Positions 32,283 through 42,231 are shown, numbered from the stretch's first letter. The stretch: DNA of 64,000 nucleotides from Kutzneria viridogrisea (GCA_014138725.1 JACJID010000008.1:372001-436000), one strand, 5' to 3'. Numbers and translations: made by a program. Notes: generated from the letters alone by a model not told the origin.

Positions 32283-35126
32283 TCAGCCCTTCGTCTTGGC
32301 AGGCGCCTTCTTCGCCGCCGCGGGCTTCTTGGCCGCCGCGGTGGACTTCGCCGCCGCCGTCTTCGCGGTGGCCGACTTGGCCGTGCTGCTCTTGGCCGTG
32401 CCGCTCTTGGCCGCGGCGGGCTTCTTGGCGGGCGCCTTCTTCTTCGGCGCCGGGCCCTTCGCCCGCTTCTCCGCGAGCAGCTCGGCGGCCCGCTCGTCGG
32501 TGAGCTCCTCCACGCTGTCGCTCTTGCGCAGCGAGGCGTTGTACTCCCCGTCGGTCACGTACGGGCCGAACCGGCCGTCCTTGACCACCATCGGCTTGCC
32601 GGAGACCGGGTCGTTGCCCATCTCCTTCAGCGGCGGGGCCGCGGCGGCCTGGCGGCCCCGCTTCTTCGGCTCGGCGTAGATCTTCAGCGCCTCTTCGAGG
32701 GTGACCGTGAACAGCTGGTCCTCGGTCAGCAGCGAACGCGAGTCCGTGCCCTTCTTCAGGTACGGCCCGTAACGCCCGTTCTGCGCGGTGATCTCGGCAC
32801 CGGTCTCCGGGTCCTTGCCGACCACCCTGGGCAGCGAGAGCAGCTTGAGCGCGTCGGCCAGGTCCACGGTGTCCAGGGACATGGACTTGAACAGCGAACC
32901 GCTGCGCGGCTTGACCGCCTTCTTGGCGTCGGGCTGCTCGGGCAGCACCTCGGTCACGTACGGCCCGAAGCGGCCCTCCTTGGCCACGATCTCGTGCCCG
33001 GTGACCGGGTCGTTGCCCAGCGAGCGCCCCTCGATCGGGGTGGCGAACAGCTTCTCCGCCACCTCCGGGGTCAGCTCGTCCGGCGGCAGCCCGTCGGTCA
33101 GGTTCGCGCGCTGGGACTCCCCGTCCACCTCACGCTCCAGGTACGGCCCGTAGCGGCCGACCCGGACCACCACGGTGTGCCCGCCCTCGTCGGTGAACAG
33201 CGGGATCGAGTTGACCTGGCGCGGGTCGATGCCCTCGACGCTGGCGTCGATCAGCTTCTTCAGCCCGCCGCCCCGGCCGACCGAGCCCGACGGGCCGACC
33301 TCGCCACCGAAGTAGAACCCGGTCAGCCAGTTGGTGCGGTGCTGGTCGCCTGCGGCGATCCGCTCCAGCTCGTCCTCCATGGCGGCGGTGAAGTCGTAGT
33401 CCACCAGCCGCTCGAAGTGCTGCTCCAGCAGGGTGACCACGGCGAAGGCGACCCAGGCGGGCACCAGCGCCGAGCCCTTCTTCCACACGTAGCCGCGGTC
33501 CTGGATGGTCTTGATGATCGTGGCGTAGGTGGAGGGGCGGCCGATGCCCAGCTCCTCCATCGTCTTGATCAGGCTCGCGTCGGTGTAGCGCGGCGGCGGG
33601 CTGGTGGTGTGCCCGTCGGCGGTCAGCTCGTTCGCGGTCACCGCCTGGTCCTTGACCAGCTGGGGCAGCCTGCGCTCGGCGTCGTCGGCCTCGCCACCGG
33701 CCTCGGAGTCGATGGCCTCCACGTACGCCTTGAGGAACCCGGCGAAGGTGATGGTGCGGCCCGATGCGGCGAAGGTGCACTCCTCGCCGGAGGCGGCCCT
33801 GCCCGCGATGCGCACGCTCATCGTGGTGCCGCGCGCGTCCTGCATCTGCGAGGCGATGGTCCGCTGCCAGATCAGCTCGTAGAGCCGGAACTCGTCGGCG
33901 GCCAGCTCGCCAGCGACCTCGCCGGGGGTGCGGAACACCTCACCGGCGGGGCGGATCGCCTCGTGGGCCTCCTGCGCGTTCTTGACCTTGCGGGCGTACT
34001 GGCGGGGCTTGTCGGCCACGTACTGGGCCCCGTAGAGCTGCGTGGCCTGGCTGCGCGCCGCGCTGATCGCCGACTCCGACAGGGTCGTCGAGTCGGTACG
34101 CATGTAGGTGATGTAGCCGTTCTCGTACAGCCGCTGCGCCGTGCTCATCGTGCGGTCGGCGGTGAAGCGCAGCTTGCGGCTGGCCTCCTGCTGCAGCGTG
34201 GAGGTCATGAACGGCGCGTAGGGCCGCCGCGTGTACGGCTTCTCCTCGACGCTGACCACCGACAGCGCGGCACCGGCCAGCCCGTCCACCAGCTGGCGTG
34301 CCTCGGCCTCGTCGAGCACGCGCACGCCGGTCGCCGACTTGAGCTGCCCGTCGGGGCCGAAGTCGCGGCCCGCGGCCAGACGCACCCCGTCCACCGCGAC
34401 CATGCGCGCGCCGAACTGCCTCGGCTCGGCGTCCGGGCCCGCGTCCAGCTGCGCGCCGATGTCCCAGTAGGAGGCGGTGACGAAGCGCATCCGCTCGCGC
34501 TCGCGCTGCACCACGATCCTGGTCGCCACCGACTGCACGCGGCCAGCCGAGAGCTTCGGCATGACCTTCTTCCACAGCACCGGCGAGACCTCGTAGCCGT
34601 ACAGCCGGTCCAGGATGCGCCGGGTCTCGTAGGCCTCGACCAGGTCGGTATCCAGGTCACGCGGGTTGGCCGCCGCCGCGAGGATGGCCGGTTCGGTGAT
34701 CTCGTGGAAGACCATCCGCCGCACGGGCACCTTGGGCTTGAGCGTCTCCAGCAGGTGCCACGCGATGGCCTCGCCCTCGCGGTCACCGTCTGTCGCGAGG
34801 TAGAGCTCGTCTACGTCCTTGAGCAGTTCCTTGAGCTCGGTGACCGTGGCCTTCTTGTCCGGGGTCACGATGTAGACCGGCTCGAAGCCGTGCTCGATGT
34901 CCACGGCGAGGTTGGCCCAGGGCTCGCCCTTGTACTTCGCCGGGATCTCCGCCGCCTTGCGCGGCAGGTCGCGGATGTGCCCCTTGGAGGACTCGACGAC
35001 GAAGTTGCGCCCCAGGTAGGAGGCGATCTTGCGGGCCTTGGCCGGTGACTCGACGATCACCAGTCGGCGGTTGCCGGACCCGTTCGTCCCGGCACCGCTC
35101 TTGTTCGCCTTAGTCGACCCTGCCAC
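32283..35126 (-). CDS. topA: DNA topoisomerase I
   Basis: Type IA topoisomerase that relaxes negative supercoils. The 947-residue protein has a TOPRIM domain (VIVESPAKARKI near 23-34; DGDREGEA near 113-120), the catalytic tyrosine in NGYITYMRTDSTTLS (near 340) and repeated C-terminal TopoI repeats with GPYV motifs (GRYGPYLE, GRFGPYVTE, GRYGPYLKKG, GRFGPYVTD) instead of zinc fingers, as in actinobacteria. The last 50 residues are a Lys/Ala tail (PAAAKKAPAKTKG) that aids DNA binding and processivity. Confidence 0.97.
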   Translation of the reverse strand: MAGSTKANKSGAGTNGSGNRRLVIVESPAKARKIASYLGRNFVVESSKGHIRDLPRKAAEIPAKYKGEPWANLAVDIEHGFEPVYIVTPDKKATVTELKELLKDVDELYLATDGDREGEAIAWHLLETLKPKVPVRRMVFHEITEPAILAAAANPRDLDTDLVEAYETRRILDRLYGYEVSPVLWKKVMPKLSAGRVQSVATRIVVQRERERMRFVTASYWDIGAQLDAGPDAEPRQFGARMVAVDGVRLAAGRDFGPDGQLKSATGVRVLDEAEARQLVDGLAGAALSVVSVEEKPYTRRPYAPFMTSTLQQEASRKLRFTADRTMSTAQRLYENGYITYMRTDSTTLSESAISAARSQATQLYGAQYVADKPRQYARKVKNAQEAHEAIRPAGEVFRTPGEVAGELAADEFRLYELIWQRTIASQMQDARGTTMSVRIAGRAASGEECTFAASGRTITFAGFLKAYVEAIDSEAGGEADDAERRLPQLVKDQAVTANELTADGHTTSPPPRYTDASLIKTMEELGIGRPSTYATIIKTIQDRGYVWKKGSALVPAWVAFAVVTLLEQHFERLVDYDFTAAMEDELERIAAGDQHRTNWLTGFYFGGEVGPSGSVGRGGGLKKLIDASVEGIDPRQVNSIPLFTDEGGHTVVVRVGRYGPYLEREVDGESQRANLTDGLPPDELTPEVAEKLFATPIEGRSLGNDPVTGHEIVAKEGRFGPYVTEVLPEQPDAKKAVKPRSGSLFKSMSLDTVDLADALKLLSLPRVVGKDPETGAEITAQNGRYGPYLKKGTDSRSLLTEDQLFTVTLEEALKIYAEPKKRGRQAAAAPPLKEMGNDPVSGKPMVVKDGRFGPYVTDGEYNASLRKSDSVEELTDERAAELLAEKRAKGPAPKKKAPAKKPAAAKSGTAKSSTAKSATAKTAAAKSTAAAKKPAAAKKAPAKTKG

Positions 35127-35556
35127 GCCGTCCCGCTCTCTTCTGCACCGCTACTCCAGCCCGCCACTATGCCCCGTCAGCGGGCGCGGACCACCAGTCC
35201 CCTGTCCGACAGAGTGACATAACACAGCATTGCCACCCATCGGGAGTAGACCCCAACACCTGCACGGAGGACAATCCGGATCCGCTCGGACGCACGGCTG
35301 GAGCCGCTCCGAACAGGTCCGCCAACCGCTCCTGGCAGGGTCCTCCGGCCAGCCGCGGACCTGGCCCTCAGCGCAGCCCTGGCCCTGCTCCCGCCCTGGT
35401 CAGAGCCGTGTTCCGCGCTGGCACACCGGCCTGGACCGCAGAGCGGACCGGCCAGGTCGCCCGAACCCGGCGGCGCGAAGTCTGCCGAAGAAGAGGACAC
35501 CTGGTCCATGCCGGGAGGGTAGAGCACGCCACCCGTTCCGGCGCGGTACCGACAGG
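35127..35556. other. Intergenic region upstream of topA
   Basis: 430 bp with no supported gene; both-strand open frames here are Arg/Pro-rich and lack ribosome sites. It should contain the topA promoter (minus strand). Inverted repeats were not obvious apart from the hppA terminator at its far end. Confidence 0.4.
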
Positions 35557-35597
35557 CCGGTGGCCCGCCCCGGCAGCAAGCCGGGACGGGCCACCGG
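35557..35597 (-). terminator. Terminator of hppA
   Basis: An 18-bp stem with a single mismatch (CCGGTGGCCCG... 35557-35574 against 35580-35597) and AGCAA loop, 7 nt after the hppA stop. Confidence 0.88.
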
Positions 35598-35603
35598 GAG
35601 TGC

Positions 35604-37892
35604 TCAGACCCCTGCGCCGTTGCTGACGGCCTCGTCCGCCGGGGTGTCCGCGATCGCGGTGCCGCGACGCTTGGAGACCACGATGGCCGCACCGATGATC
35701 ACGACCGCGACCAGGGCGATGGCGATCCGGAACGCGGGGTTCACGCCCTCGGCGTAGAACGCCACGATGGCCGGGGCGATCAGCACCGAGACCAGGTTCA
35801 TCACCTTGATCAGCGGGTTGATGGCCGGGCCAGCGGTGTCCTTGAACGGGTCACCCACGGTGTCGCCGATGACGGTGGCGGCGTGGGCGTCGGAGCCCTT
35901 GCCGCCGTGGTTGCCGTCCTCGACCAGCTTCTTGGCGTTGTCCCAGGCCCCACCGGAGTTGGCCAGGAACACCGCCATCAGCGTGCCGGTGGCGATGGCA
36001 CCGGCCAGGTAGCCGGCCAGCGGGCCGACCCCGAGGCCGAAGCCGACCGCGATCGGCGCCAGCACCGCGAGCAGGCCGGGGGTGGCCAGCTCGCGCAGCG
36101 AGTCGCGGGTGCAGATGTCCACGACCTTGCCGTACTCCGGCTTGACGGAGCCGTCCATGATGCCCGGGTTGTCCCGGAACTGGCGGCGCACCTCGAACAC
36201 GATGGCACCGGCGGCCCTGGTCACCGCGTTGACGGCGAGCCCGGAGAACATGAACACCACGGCCGCGCCGACCATCAGGCCGACCAGGGTGCTCGGGGTG
36301 AACACCGCGAAGGCGGCCTGCACCTGGCTCGCGGCCGCGTCCAGCCCCGCCGCGTTGACGTAGGAGCCGAACAGCGCGGTCGCCGCGAGCACGGCGGTCG
36401 CGATGGCGATGCCCTTGGTGATGGCCTTGGTGGTGTTGCCCACCGCGTCCAGCTCGGTGAGGATCTTCGCACCATCGCCCTCGACCTCGCCGGACATCTC
36501 CGCGATGCCCTGGGCGTTGTCGCTGACCGGGCCGAAGGTGTCCATCGCGACGATGACGCCCACCGTGGTGAGCAGGCCGGTACCGGCCAGGGCCACCGCG
36601 AACAGCGCCACCGCCACGCTGCCGGAGAGCAGGAACGCGCCGTACACGGCGGCACCGATCACCACGGCCGTGTAGACGGCGGACTCGAAGCCCACCGAGA
36701 TGCCGGACAGGATCACCGTGGCCGCACCGGTCAGCGAGGTCTTGCCGACCTCCTGCACCGGCTTGTTCTCGGTGCCGGTGTAGTAGCCGGTGATCCACAG
36801 GATGATCGCGGCCAGCACGATGCCGATGATCACCGCGATCGCGGCGACCAGCGCCGGGTTGCCCGCGGTGTTGGCCAGGCCGCCGTGCAGCTGGCCGAAG
36901 GTGCTGGGCAGGTACGCGAAGGCCGCGATGGTGCACAGCACCGCCGAGATGACCGCCGAGATGTAGAAGGAGCGGTTGATCGCGGACAGGCCGTTCTCGC
37001 CGGGGCGGGCCTTGGTGATGTAGACGCCGATCACCGCGGTGAGCACGCCGATGGCGGGCACGATCAGCGGGAACAGCAGGCCCTGCGCACCGAACGCGAC
37101 CGAGCCGAGGATCAGCGCGGCGACCAGGGTCACCGAGTAGGACTCGAACAGGTCGGCGGCCATGCCCGCGCAGTCACCCACGTTGTCGCCCACGTTGTCG
37201 GCGATGGTGGCGGCGTTGCGCGGGTCGTCCTCGGGGATGTTCTGCTCGACCTTGCCGACCAGGTCGGCGCCCACGTCGGCGGCCTTGGTGAAGATGCCGC
37301 CGCCGACACGCATGAACATGGCCAGCAGGGCGGCACCGAAGCCGAAGCCCTCCAGCACCTTCGGGGCCTGGCCCGCGAAGGACAGCACCACGATCGAGGC
37401 ACCCAGCAGGCCGAGGCCCACCGTGCTCATGCCCACCACACCGCCGGTGCGGAAAGCTACCCGCATGGCCTTCTCGCGACCGCCCTCACCCTCGTTGGCG
37501 GCAGCCGCCACGCGCAGGTTCGCGCGGGTGGACAGCCACATGCCGAGGTAGCCGATCGCGGCCGAGAAGATGGCCCCGACGATGAAGAACACCGAGCGCC
37601 CGATGCGCTCGCCCACGGTGTCCGCCGGCAGGAAGAACAGCAGTACGAAGACTATGGCGACAAAAAAGACGAGCGTGCGGAACTGCCGGTTGAGATAGGC
37701 CGCCGCGCCCTCCTGAACTGCCTTGGCGATCTCCTGCATCTTCGGAGTGCCCTGGCCGGCGGCCAGAACCTCCTTGAGCAGGACATACCCGACAGCAAGG
37801 GCGACGAGGGCGACCACGGCGACCACACCGACGACGGTGTAGTCACCCCCGGAGAGCGTCAGGGGGCCCTCCGCGAGTACTTGCCGGGACAT
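35604..37892 (-). CDS. hppA: Proton-translocating membrane pyrophosphatase
   Basis: Couples PPi hydrolysis to ion pumping. The 762-residue protein has about 16 membrane segments and the family motifs DVGADLVGKVEQNIPEDDPRN, DNVGDNVGDCAGMAADLFESY and the C-terminal DTVGDPFKDTAGPAINPLIK. The segment GNTTKAITKG carries Lys at the position that is Ala in potassium-dependent enzymes, predicting a K+-independent proton pump. It is a single gene with its own terminator. The soluble ppa is also encoded in the window. Confidence 0.96.
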   Translation of the reverse strand: MSRQVLAEGPLTLSGGDYTVVGVVAVVALVALAVGYVLLKEVLAAGQGTPKMQEIAKAVQEGAAAYLNRQFRTLVFFVAIVFVLLFFLPADTVGERIGRSVFFIVGAIFSAAIGYLGMWLSTRANLRVAAAANEGEGGREKAMRVAFRTGGVVGMSTVGLGLLGASIVVLSFAGQAPKVLEGFGFGAALLAMFMRVGGGIFTKAADVGADLVGKVEQNIPEDDPRNAATIADNVGDNVGDCAGMAADLFESYSVTLVAALILGSVAFGAQGLLFPLIVPAIGVLTAVIGVYITKARPGENGLSAINRSFYISAVISAVLCTIAAFAYLPSTFGQLHGGLANTAGNPALVAAIAVIIGIVLAAIILWITGYYTGTENKPVQEVGKTSLTGAATVILSGISVGFESAVYTAVVIGAAVYGAFLLSGSVAVALFAVALAGTGLLTTVGVIVAMDTFGPVSDNAQGIAEMSGEVEGDGAKILTELDAVGNTTKAITKGIAIATAVLAATALFGSYVNAAGLDAAASQVQAAFAVFTPSTLVGLMVGAAVVFMFSGLAVNAVTRAAGAIVFEVRRQFRDNPGIMDGSVKPEYGKVVDICTRDSLRELATPGLLAVLAPIAVGFGLGVGPLAGYLAGAIATGTLMAVFLANSGGAWDNAKKLVEDGNHGGKGSDAHAATVIGDTVGDPFKDTAGPAINPLIKVMNLVSVLIAPAIVAFYAEGVNPAFRIAIALVAVVIIGAAIVVSKRRGTAIADTPADEAVSNGAGV

Positions 37893-38097
37893 CCGTCCTC
37901 CTGGTTACTTCAAGCGCGTTTCAGCGTTCAGCGCCAGGAGCCGGCCCTCGTGCGTCGGCCCCGACGCAGCGTGTGCATCCTCACAGTGGATGCAATGCCG
38001 GCGGAGTCTATTGGTCTGGCAAGTCAGCCCGACGATCAGTCCCGATCCGTTTACGGTCCGTTATCAACGGGTGTCGTACGGAATCGATCCAGGTCGG

Positions 38098-40542
38098 ATG
38101 GGCTTGTCGCACCTGTGTGCGAAGCTGGCCGTTGTGGTCGGAGCCGATGATCAGTCCCAGCGCGGCCGGGCCCTGCTGGCACGCGTCCTGGCAGGCACCC
38201 CGGCAGGCGAATCCCCAGTGACGCATGTCACTGACCAGGAGCGGAGGTCCGGCCAGCACGCCGAGTGGCCGAGCTGGGCCGCCGCCGAACTGGTGGGTGC
38301 ACTGCGCGATTCGGGGGTGCACCGTCCGTGGACGCACCAGGCGCTGGCCGCCGAGCACGCCTGGCAAGGCCGTCACGTCGTGCTCGCCACCGGAACGGCC
38401 TCCGGCAAGTCCCTCGGCTACCAACTGCCAGTGCTCTCCCGGCTGCTCGAGCAACCCCGCGCGACCGCCCTGTACCTCTCCCCAACCAAGGCCCTGGGCG
38501 CCGACCAGCTCCGCTCGGTGCGTGCGCTCCAGGCCGAGGGCGTGCGCCCGGCCGCCTTCGACGGGGACACCCCCATGTCCGAGCGGGACTGGGTGCGCTC
38601 CCACTCGCGGTGGATCTTCACCAACCCGGACATGCTGCACCGGGGCGTGCTGCCCGCGCACTCGCGCTGGTCCTCGTTCTTCCGGCGGCTGGCCTTCGTG
38701 GTCGTCGACGAGTGCCACGCCTACCGCGGCGTGTTCGGCTCGCACGTGGCGCTGCTGCTGCGCCGCCTGCGTCGGATCGCCGCCAAGTACGGCGCCTCAC
38801 CGGTGTTCGTGCTGGCCTCGGCCACCGTCGCCGACCCGGCGGCCTCCGCGCTGCGGCTGTCCGGGCTGCACTGCGAGGCCGTCACCGAGGACGGTTCACC
38901 GCGCGGTGAGCGCACCGTGGCGCTGTGGGAGCCGCCGCTGCTGACCGACCTGGCCGGGGAGAACGGCGCGCCCGTGCGCAGGGCGGCCGGTACCGAGGCG
39001 GCCCGGATCCTGGCGGACCTGGTCGTGGAGCAGGCCCGCACCCTGGCCTTCGTGCGCTCACGGCGTGGCGCGGAGCTGACCGCGCTGATGGCCCGGCGCA
39101 TCCTCGGCGAGCTGGACGAGGACCTGGCCAACCGGGTCGCCGCCTACCGCGCGGGCTTCCTGCCCGAGGAACGCCGTGCGCTGGAACGCGCGCTGTCCCA
39201 GGGGGAACTGCTCGGCGTGGCCACCACCAACGCGCTCGAACTCGGTGTGGACATCGCCGGGCTGGACGCCGTGGTGGTCGCGGGCTACCCCGGCACGCTG
39301 GCCTCGTTCTGGCAGCAGGCCGGACGCGCCGGGCGGGCCGGTGACGGCTCGCTCGTGGTGTTCGTGGCCCGCGACGACCCGCTGGACACCTACCTGGTGC
39401 ACCACCCGGCCGCCGTGCTGGACCGCCCCGTCGAGGCCACCGTGCTGGATCCCGCCAACCCGTACGTGCTGGCCCCGCAACTGGCCTGCGCCGCCGCCGA
39501 GCTGCCGCTGACCGAGGACTGCCTCGCCGGGTTCGGTGGTGACGTGGCCAGGTCGGTGCTGGACGAGCTGGTCGCCGACGGGGTGCTGCGCAGGCGGCCC
39601 ACCGGCTGGTACTGGACCTCGCACGAGCGGCCGCACGCCAGTGTGGACATCCGCGGTTCCGGCGGTGAGCAGATCGCCGTGGTCGAGGGCGACTCCGGCC
39701 GCATGCTGGGCACCGTCGACCCCGGATCCGCCTGCTGGTCGGTGCATCCCGGCGCGCTCTACCTGCACCAGGGCAGCTCGTACGTGGTGGACCAGCTCGA
39801 CCTCGAGGGCGGCCTGGCCCTGGTGCACGCCGAGGACCCGGAGTGGACCACGCAGCCGCGCAACGTCGTGGACATCTCGGTGGTGCGCACGGTGGAGGAG
39901 CAGCGCTTCGAGGGCGGGGTGTCGGTGCGCCTGGGCGAGGTGGACGTGACCTCACAGGTCGTCGGCTACCTGCGCAAGCTGCCCTCGGGCCGGGTGCTCG
40001 ACCAGGTGGCCCTGGACCTGCCGGAGCAGACCCTGCGCACCAGGGCCGTCTGGTACACGGTGAGCGAGGAGTTGTTGTGCGGCAGTGCGCCGGGGGGCGC
40101 CGGGCTCGTTCCGGCGCGCGTCCCCGGCGCACTGCATGCTGCCGAACACGCGGCGATCGGCCTGCTACCGCTGTTCGCGACCTGCGATCGATGGGACATC
40201 GGGGGCGTGTCGACCGCGCTGCACACGGATACCGGGGAGGCAACGGTGTTCGTGCACGACGGTCATCCCGGGGGAGCCGGCTTCGCCGACCGCGGCTTCG
40301 CCGCGTTGGTCCCATGGCTGGTCGCTACTCGGGAGGCGATCTCCTCTTGTGAGTGTTCGGCTGGGTGCCCGTCCTGCGTTCAGTCGCCCAAGTGCGGGAA
40401 CGGCAACGAACCGCTGGACAAGGGTGGCGCGGTGGCCGTGCTGGACTCCGTGCTCGGGGTTGTCGGGGCCGGACGACAACACGGAGTCCACCACGGCCGG
40501 GCGGGCGATCAGAACGAGCGGTCCACGGCGACCAGCTGCTGA
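38098..40542 (+). CDS. Hrq1/MrfA-type DECH-box helicase with C-terminal DUF1998 zinc site
   Basis: An SF2 helicase of the actinobacterial helicase/secretion-neighbourhood family, related to MrfA/Hrq1 DNA repair helicases. Motifs: Walker A TGTASGKS (near 99-106), SPTKALGADQ, DECH in VVVDECHAYRG (near 203), SATVAD, and the motif VI QQAGRAGRAG. The C-terminal DUF1998 region ends with four cysteines in CECSAGCPSCVQSPKC, the zinc site of the group. ATG 38098 is the chosen start. It converges on the prim-pol gene with a 34-bp overlap. A role in crosslink repair is known for relatives, not shown here. Confidence 0.9.
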   Translation: MGLSHLCAKLAVVVGADDQSQRGRALLARVLAGTPAGESPVTHVTDQERRSGQHAEWPSWAAAELVGALRDSGVHRPWTHQALAAEHAWQGRHVVLATGTASGKSLGYQLPVLSRLLEQPRATALYLSPTKALGADQLRSVRALQAEGVRPAAFDGDTPMSERDWVRSHSRWIFTNPDMLHRGVLPAHSRWSSFFRRLAFVVVDECHAYRGVFGSHVALLLRRLRRIAAKYGASPVFVLASATVADPAASALRLSGLHCEAVTEDGSPRGERTVALWEPPLLTDLAGENGAPVRRAAGTEAARILADLVVEQARTLAFVRSRRGAELTALMARRILGELDEDLANRVAAYRAGFLPEERRALERALSQGELLGVATTNALELGVDIAGLDAVVVAGYPGTLASFWQQAGRAGRAGDGSLVVFVARDDPLDTYLVHHPAAVLDRPVEATVLDPANPYVLAPQLACAAAELPLTEDCLAGFGGDVARSVLDELVADGVLRRRPTGWYWTSHERPHASVDIRGSGGEQIAVVEGDSGRMLGTVDPGSACWSVHPGALYLHQGSSYVVDQLDLEGGLALVHAEDPEWTTQPRNVVDISVVRTVEEQRFEGGVSVRLGEVDVTSQVVGYLRKLPSGRVLDQVALDLPEQTLRTRAVWYTVSEELLCGSAPGGAGLVPARVPGALHAAEHAAIGLLPLFATCDRWDIGGVSTALHTDTGEATVFVHDGHPGGAGFADRGFAALVPWLVATREAISSCECSAGCPSCVQSPKCGNGNEPLDKGGAVAVLDSVLGVVGAGRQHGVHHGRAGDQNERSTATSC

Positions 40543-41144
40543 GAGGCATCCAGCAGCTCGGCCAGATCCGGTCGGGTGGCCTCGACGATGGCCTCCTGAA
40601 CGACCTGGGAATCAGGCAGTGCCCAACCGCAGACCTCGGGCTTGACCCTCCAGTGCACGACACCGTGCTGGAAGGGAGTGGGCGGCAACGGGATCCAGCT
40701 GTCGCGGCCGTGCAGCAGGACGTCTCCGCGCGCGGCCAGCTCGGATCCCAGTTCCTGACCGGACTGGATGAGGAACAGCCAGTTGCCCGCCGGGGTGGCG
40801 GCGATCGGCACCACGACCCCGGTGGTCCTGAGCACACTGGCCACTCGGCGGCCCAGGTCCGCGGACACCTCGATGGCGTCCACGACGTACCCGGTCGCCA
40901 CCAGGAGGCTGTAGCGCCGTCCGGTCCACCACGCCGCGACCTGCTCCGGCTTGGTTCCGATCCGGTCCGCCCAGTCACGGTGCACGGGCACCGGACCGTC
41001 CTCCTGGACACCGTCCCGGCCCGCCCACTGCGAGCCCGCCGGATAGGTACCTGGCAGCACCGGCCAACCGCGCCACGCGAGGCCCATCGCCTCAGCACGC
41101 AGCTCGATGCGGAACGCCCCGCGCCAGCTATCCGACCAATCCAT
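40509..41144 (-). CDS. Small prim-pol-like protein
   Basis: The 211-residue protein resembles the N-terminal prim-pol domain annotated as bifunctional DNA primase/polymerase in actinobacteria: AMGLAWRGWPVLPGTYPAG, then GRRYSLLVATGYVVDAIEVSADLGRRV, and PPTPFQHGVVHWRVKP. A proper DxD catalytic pair is not evident (VDAIEV stands in its place), so polymerase activity is doubtful. It is regularly found beside this helicase. ATG 41144; a possible small coupled gene lies directly upstream. Confidence 0.72.
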   Translation of the reverse strand: MDWSDSWRGAFRIELRAEAMGLAWRGWPVLPGTYPAGSQWAGRDGVQEDGPVPVHRDWADRIGTKPEQVAAWWTGRRYSLLVATGYVVDAIEVSADLGRRVASVLRTTGVVVPIAATPAGNWLFLIQSGQELGSELAARGDVLLHGRDSWIPLPPTPFQHGVVHWRVKPEVCGWALPDSQVVQEAIVEATRPDLAELLDASQQLVAVDRSF

Positions 41145-41274
41145 GTTCTGTCGCCTCCATGGCCTTGCGGCCTTCTTCAGGAGAGAGCCACCGTTCCCAG
41201 TACTGCCAACCTGTCTCTCTCGAACCTGCGAGCGCCTCAAGCGCCCACAACACACTCAACGGCACGAGGGGCAC
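41128..41274 (-). CDS. Possible 48-residue protein coupled to the prim-pol-like gene
   Basis: The frame reads VPLVPLSVLWALEALAGSRE then TGWQYWERWLSPEEGRKAME and ends TEHGLVG. It looks protein-like (Trp/Tyr cluster, amphipathic helix), in contrast to the Arg-rich reading further upstream, and overlaps the prim-pol start by 17 nt. GTG 41274 or 41265 could start it, but no good ribosome site is visible. It may be a real small gene with a misjudged start or chance. Confidence 0.3.
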   Translation of the reverse strand: MPLVPLSVLWALEALAGSRETGWQYWERWLSPEEGRKAMEATEHGLVG

Positions 41275-41464
41275 CCCCGGTAACCCGCTGTCGACAACTG
41301 GTAGCTGGGGAACGGCGAGTGAAGGGCCGCCGACCGATGGGCCGAACGGCGGCCGACAGCCGAGCGCTCGCCTGGCTCCGCGACGGGCGGCGCCGACACG
41401 CCGTGGCGAACGGGTGTGACGCCACTCACCGCGTGTCGCTGACCGCTCATCGCGCCTTCGGCCC

Positions 41465-41890
41465 TCACCCGCCCTCCGACACTTCAGCCGGACCTGCACG
41501 TGCATGTGCACTGGCCGTACCGGTGGCAGCCAGCCAGCCGGGCGGTTGAGCGGTCACCTCGACGGCGGCCTCCCAGCCCCGCAGGCGACAAGCGGTCAGC
41601 CGTACCCCGTACCGGTCGGCCACCCACTCCGCCCGGCGACAGGCGGAGTCGGTACCGGCGACGGCCTGCGCCGCGGCGGCCAGCGCGCCCAGGTCGGCGG
41701 CTGCGGTGGCGCGATGCCTTGTCAGCACCGCAGCGCCGAGGTGGAGCCCGAGCACCGTGGACAGCACCAGCGCCGTGGCGATCACCGCCGCCAGCACGGT
41801 CGCACCGCCCTCGTCCCGGTGACCACTCGTCGCAGCACCGGCGCTCCGCACGGGCCCTGTGCCTAGTGGCTCGCTCGCAGGCTCGCTCAT
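41465..41890 (-). CDS. TadE-like protein of the helicase/secretion neighbourhood
   Basis: A 141-residue minor pilin-like protein (Rv3655c type). After a polar leader it has the class III prepilin-like DEGGATVLAAVIATALVL, a hydrophobic N-helix, then HRATAAADLGALAAAAQAV and a small domain with two cysteines (ACRRAEWV, LTACRLRG). It is last in the tad operon and overlaps the preceding tadE gene by 4 bp. It should be processed and assembled at the membrane with the Flp-type pilus. Confidence 0.85.
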   Translation of the reverse strand: MSEPASEPLGTGPVRSAGAATSGHRDEGGATVLAAVIATALVLSTVLGLHLGAAVLTRHRATAAADLGALAAAAQAVAGTDSACRRAEWVADRYGVRLTACRLRGWEAAVEVTAQPPGWLAATGTASAHARAGPAEVSEGG

Positions 41891-42231
41891 CGCGCGGCCA
41901 CACCTGGTTCGAGCACCGCGTGCGCCTGGCCGCGCAGCCGCCAGCCGGGCAGCAGCCCACCCACCGGGCTGGCGGTCACCTCCACGGAGATCTCGTCCCC
42001 GTCCACCCGCACCGACAACCGGGCACCGCTGGGGCCGATCGCCCGCACCGCCTGCTCAGCTCTGGCCGGGTCACCGCGGGCGACGAGCCTGGCCGCTTCC
42101 CGCGCGGCGTCCGTACAGCGCACCGACCCGGTGACCGCTGCCAACGCGGCCAGGCACACCACCAACAGGAAGAGCAGGGCGCAGACCGCAATGGCCGTCT
42201 CCACGGTGACGCCGCCCCCGTCGCCGCGCAT
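41887..42231 (-). CDS. TadE-family minor pilin
   Basis: A 114-residue TadE protein: short leader MRGDGGGVTVETAIAVCALL with a conserved Glu after the cleavage-site glycine, one hydrophobic helix, CTDAAREAARLVARGD and a C-terminal beta domain. ATG 42231 overlaps the stop of the pilin gene before it (TGATG). Part of the Tad operon tadE-like / tadE / pilin / tadC / tadB / tadA / cpaE. Confidence 0.87.
   Translation of the reverse strand: MRGDGGGVTVETAIAVCALLFLLVVCLAALAAVTGSVRCTDAAREAARLVARGDPARAEQAVRAIGPSGARLSVRVDGDEISVEVTASPVGGLLPGWRLRGQAHAVLEPGVAAR

Noticed and set aside
35230-35600. Hypothetical genes in the topA-hppA gap
   Set aside because: Open frames on both strands lack ribosome sites and have random high-GC composition; one runs through the hppA terminator.
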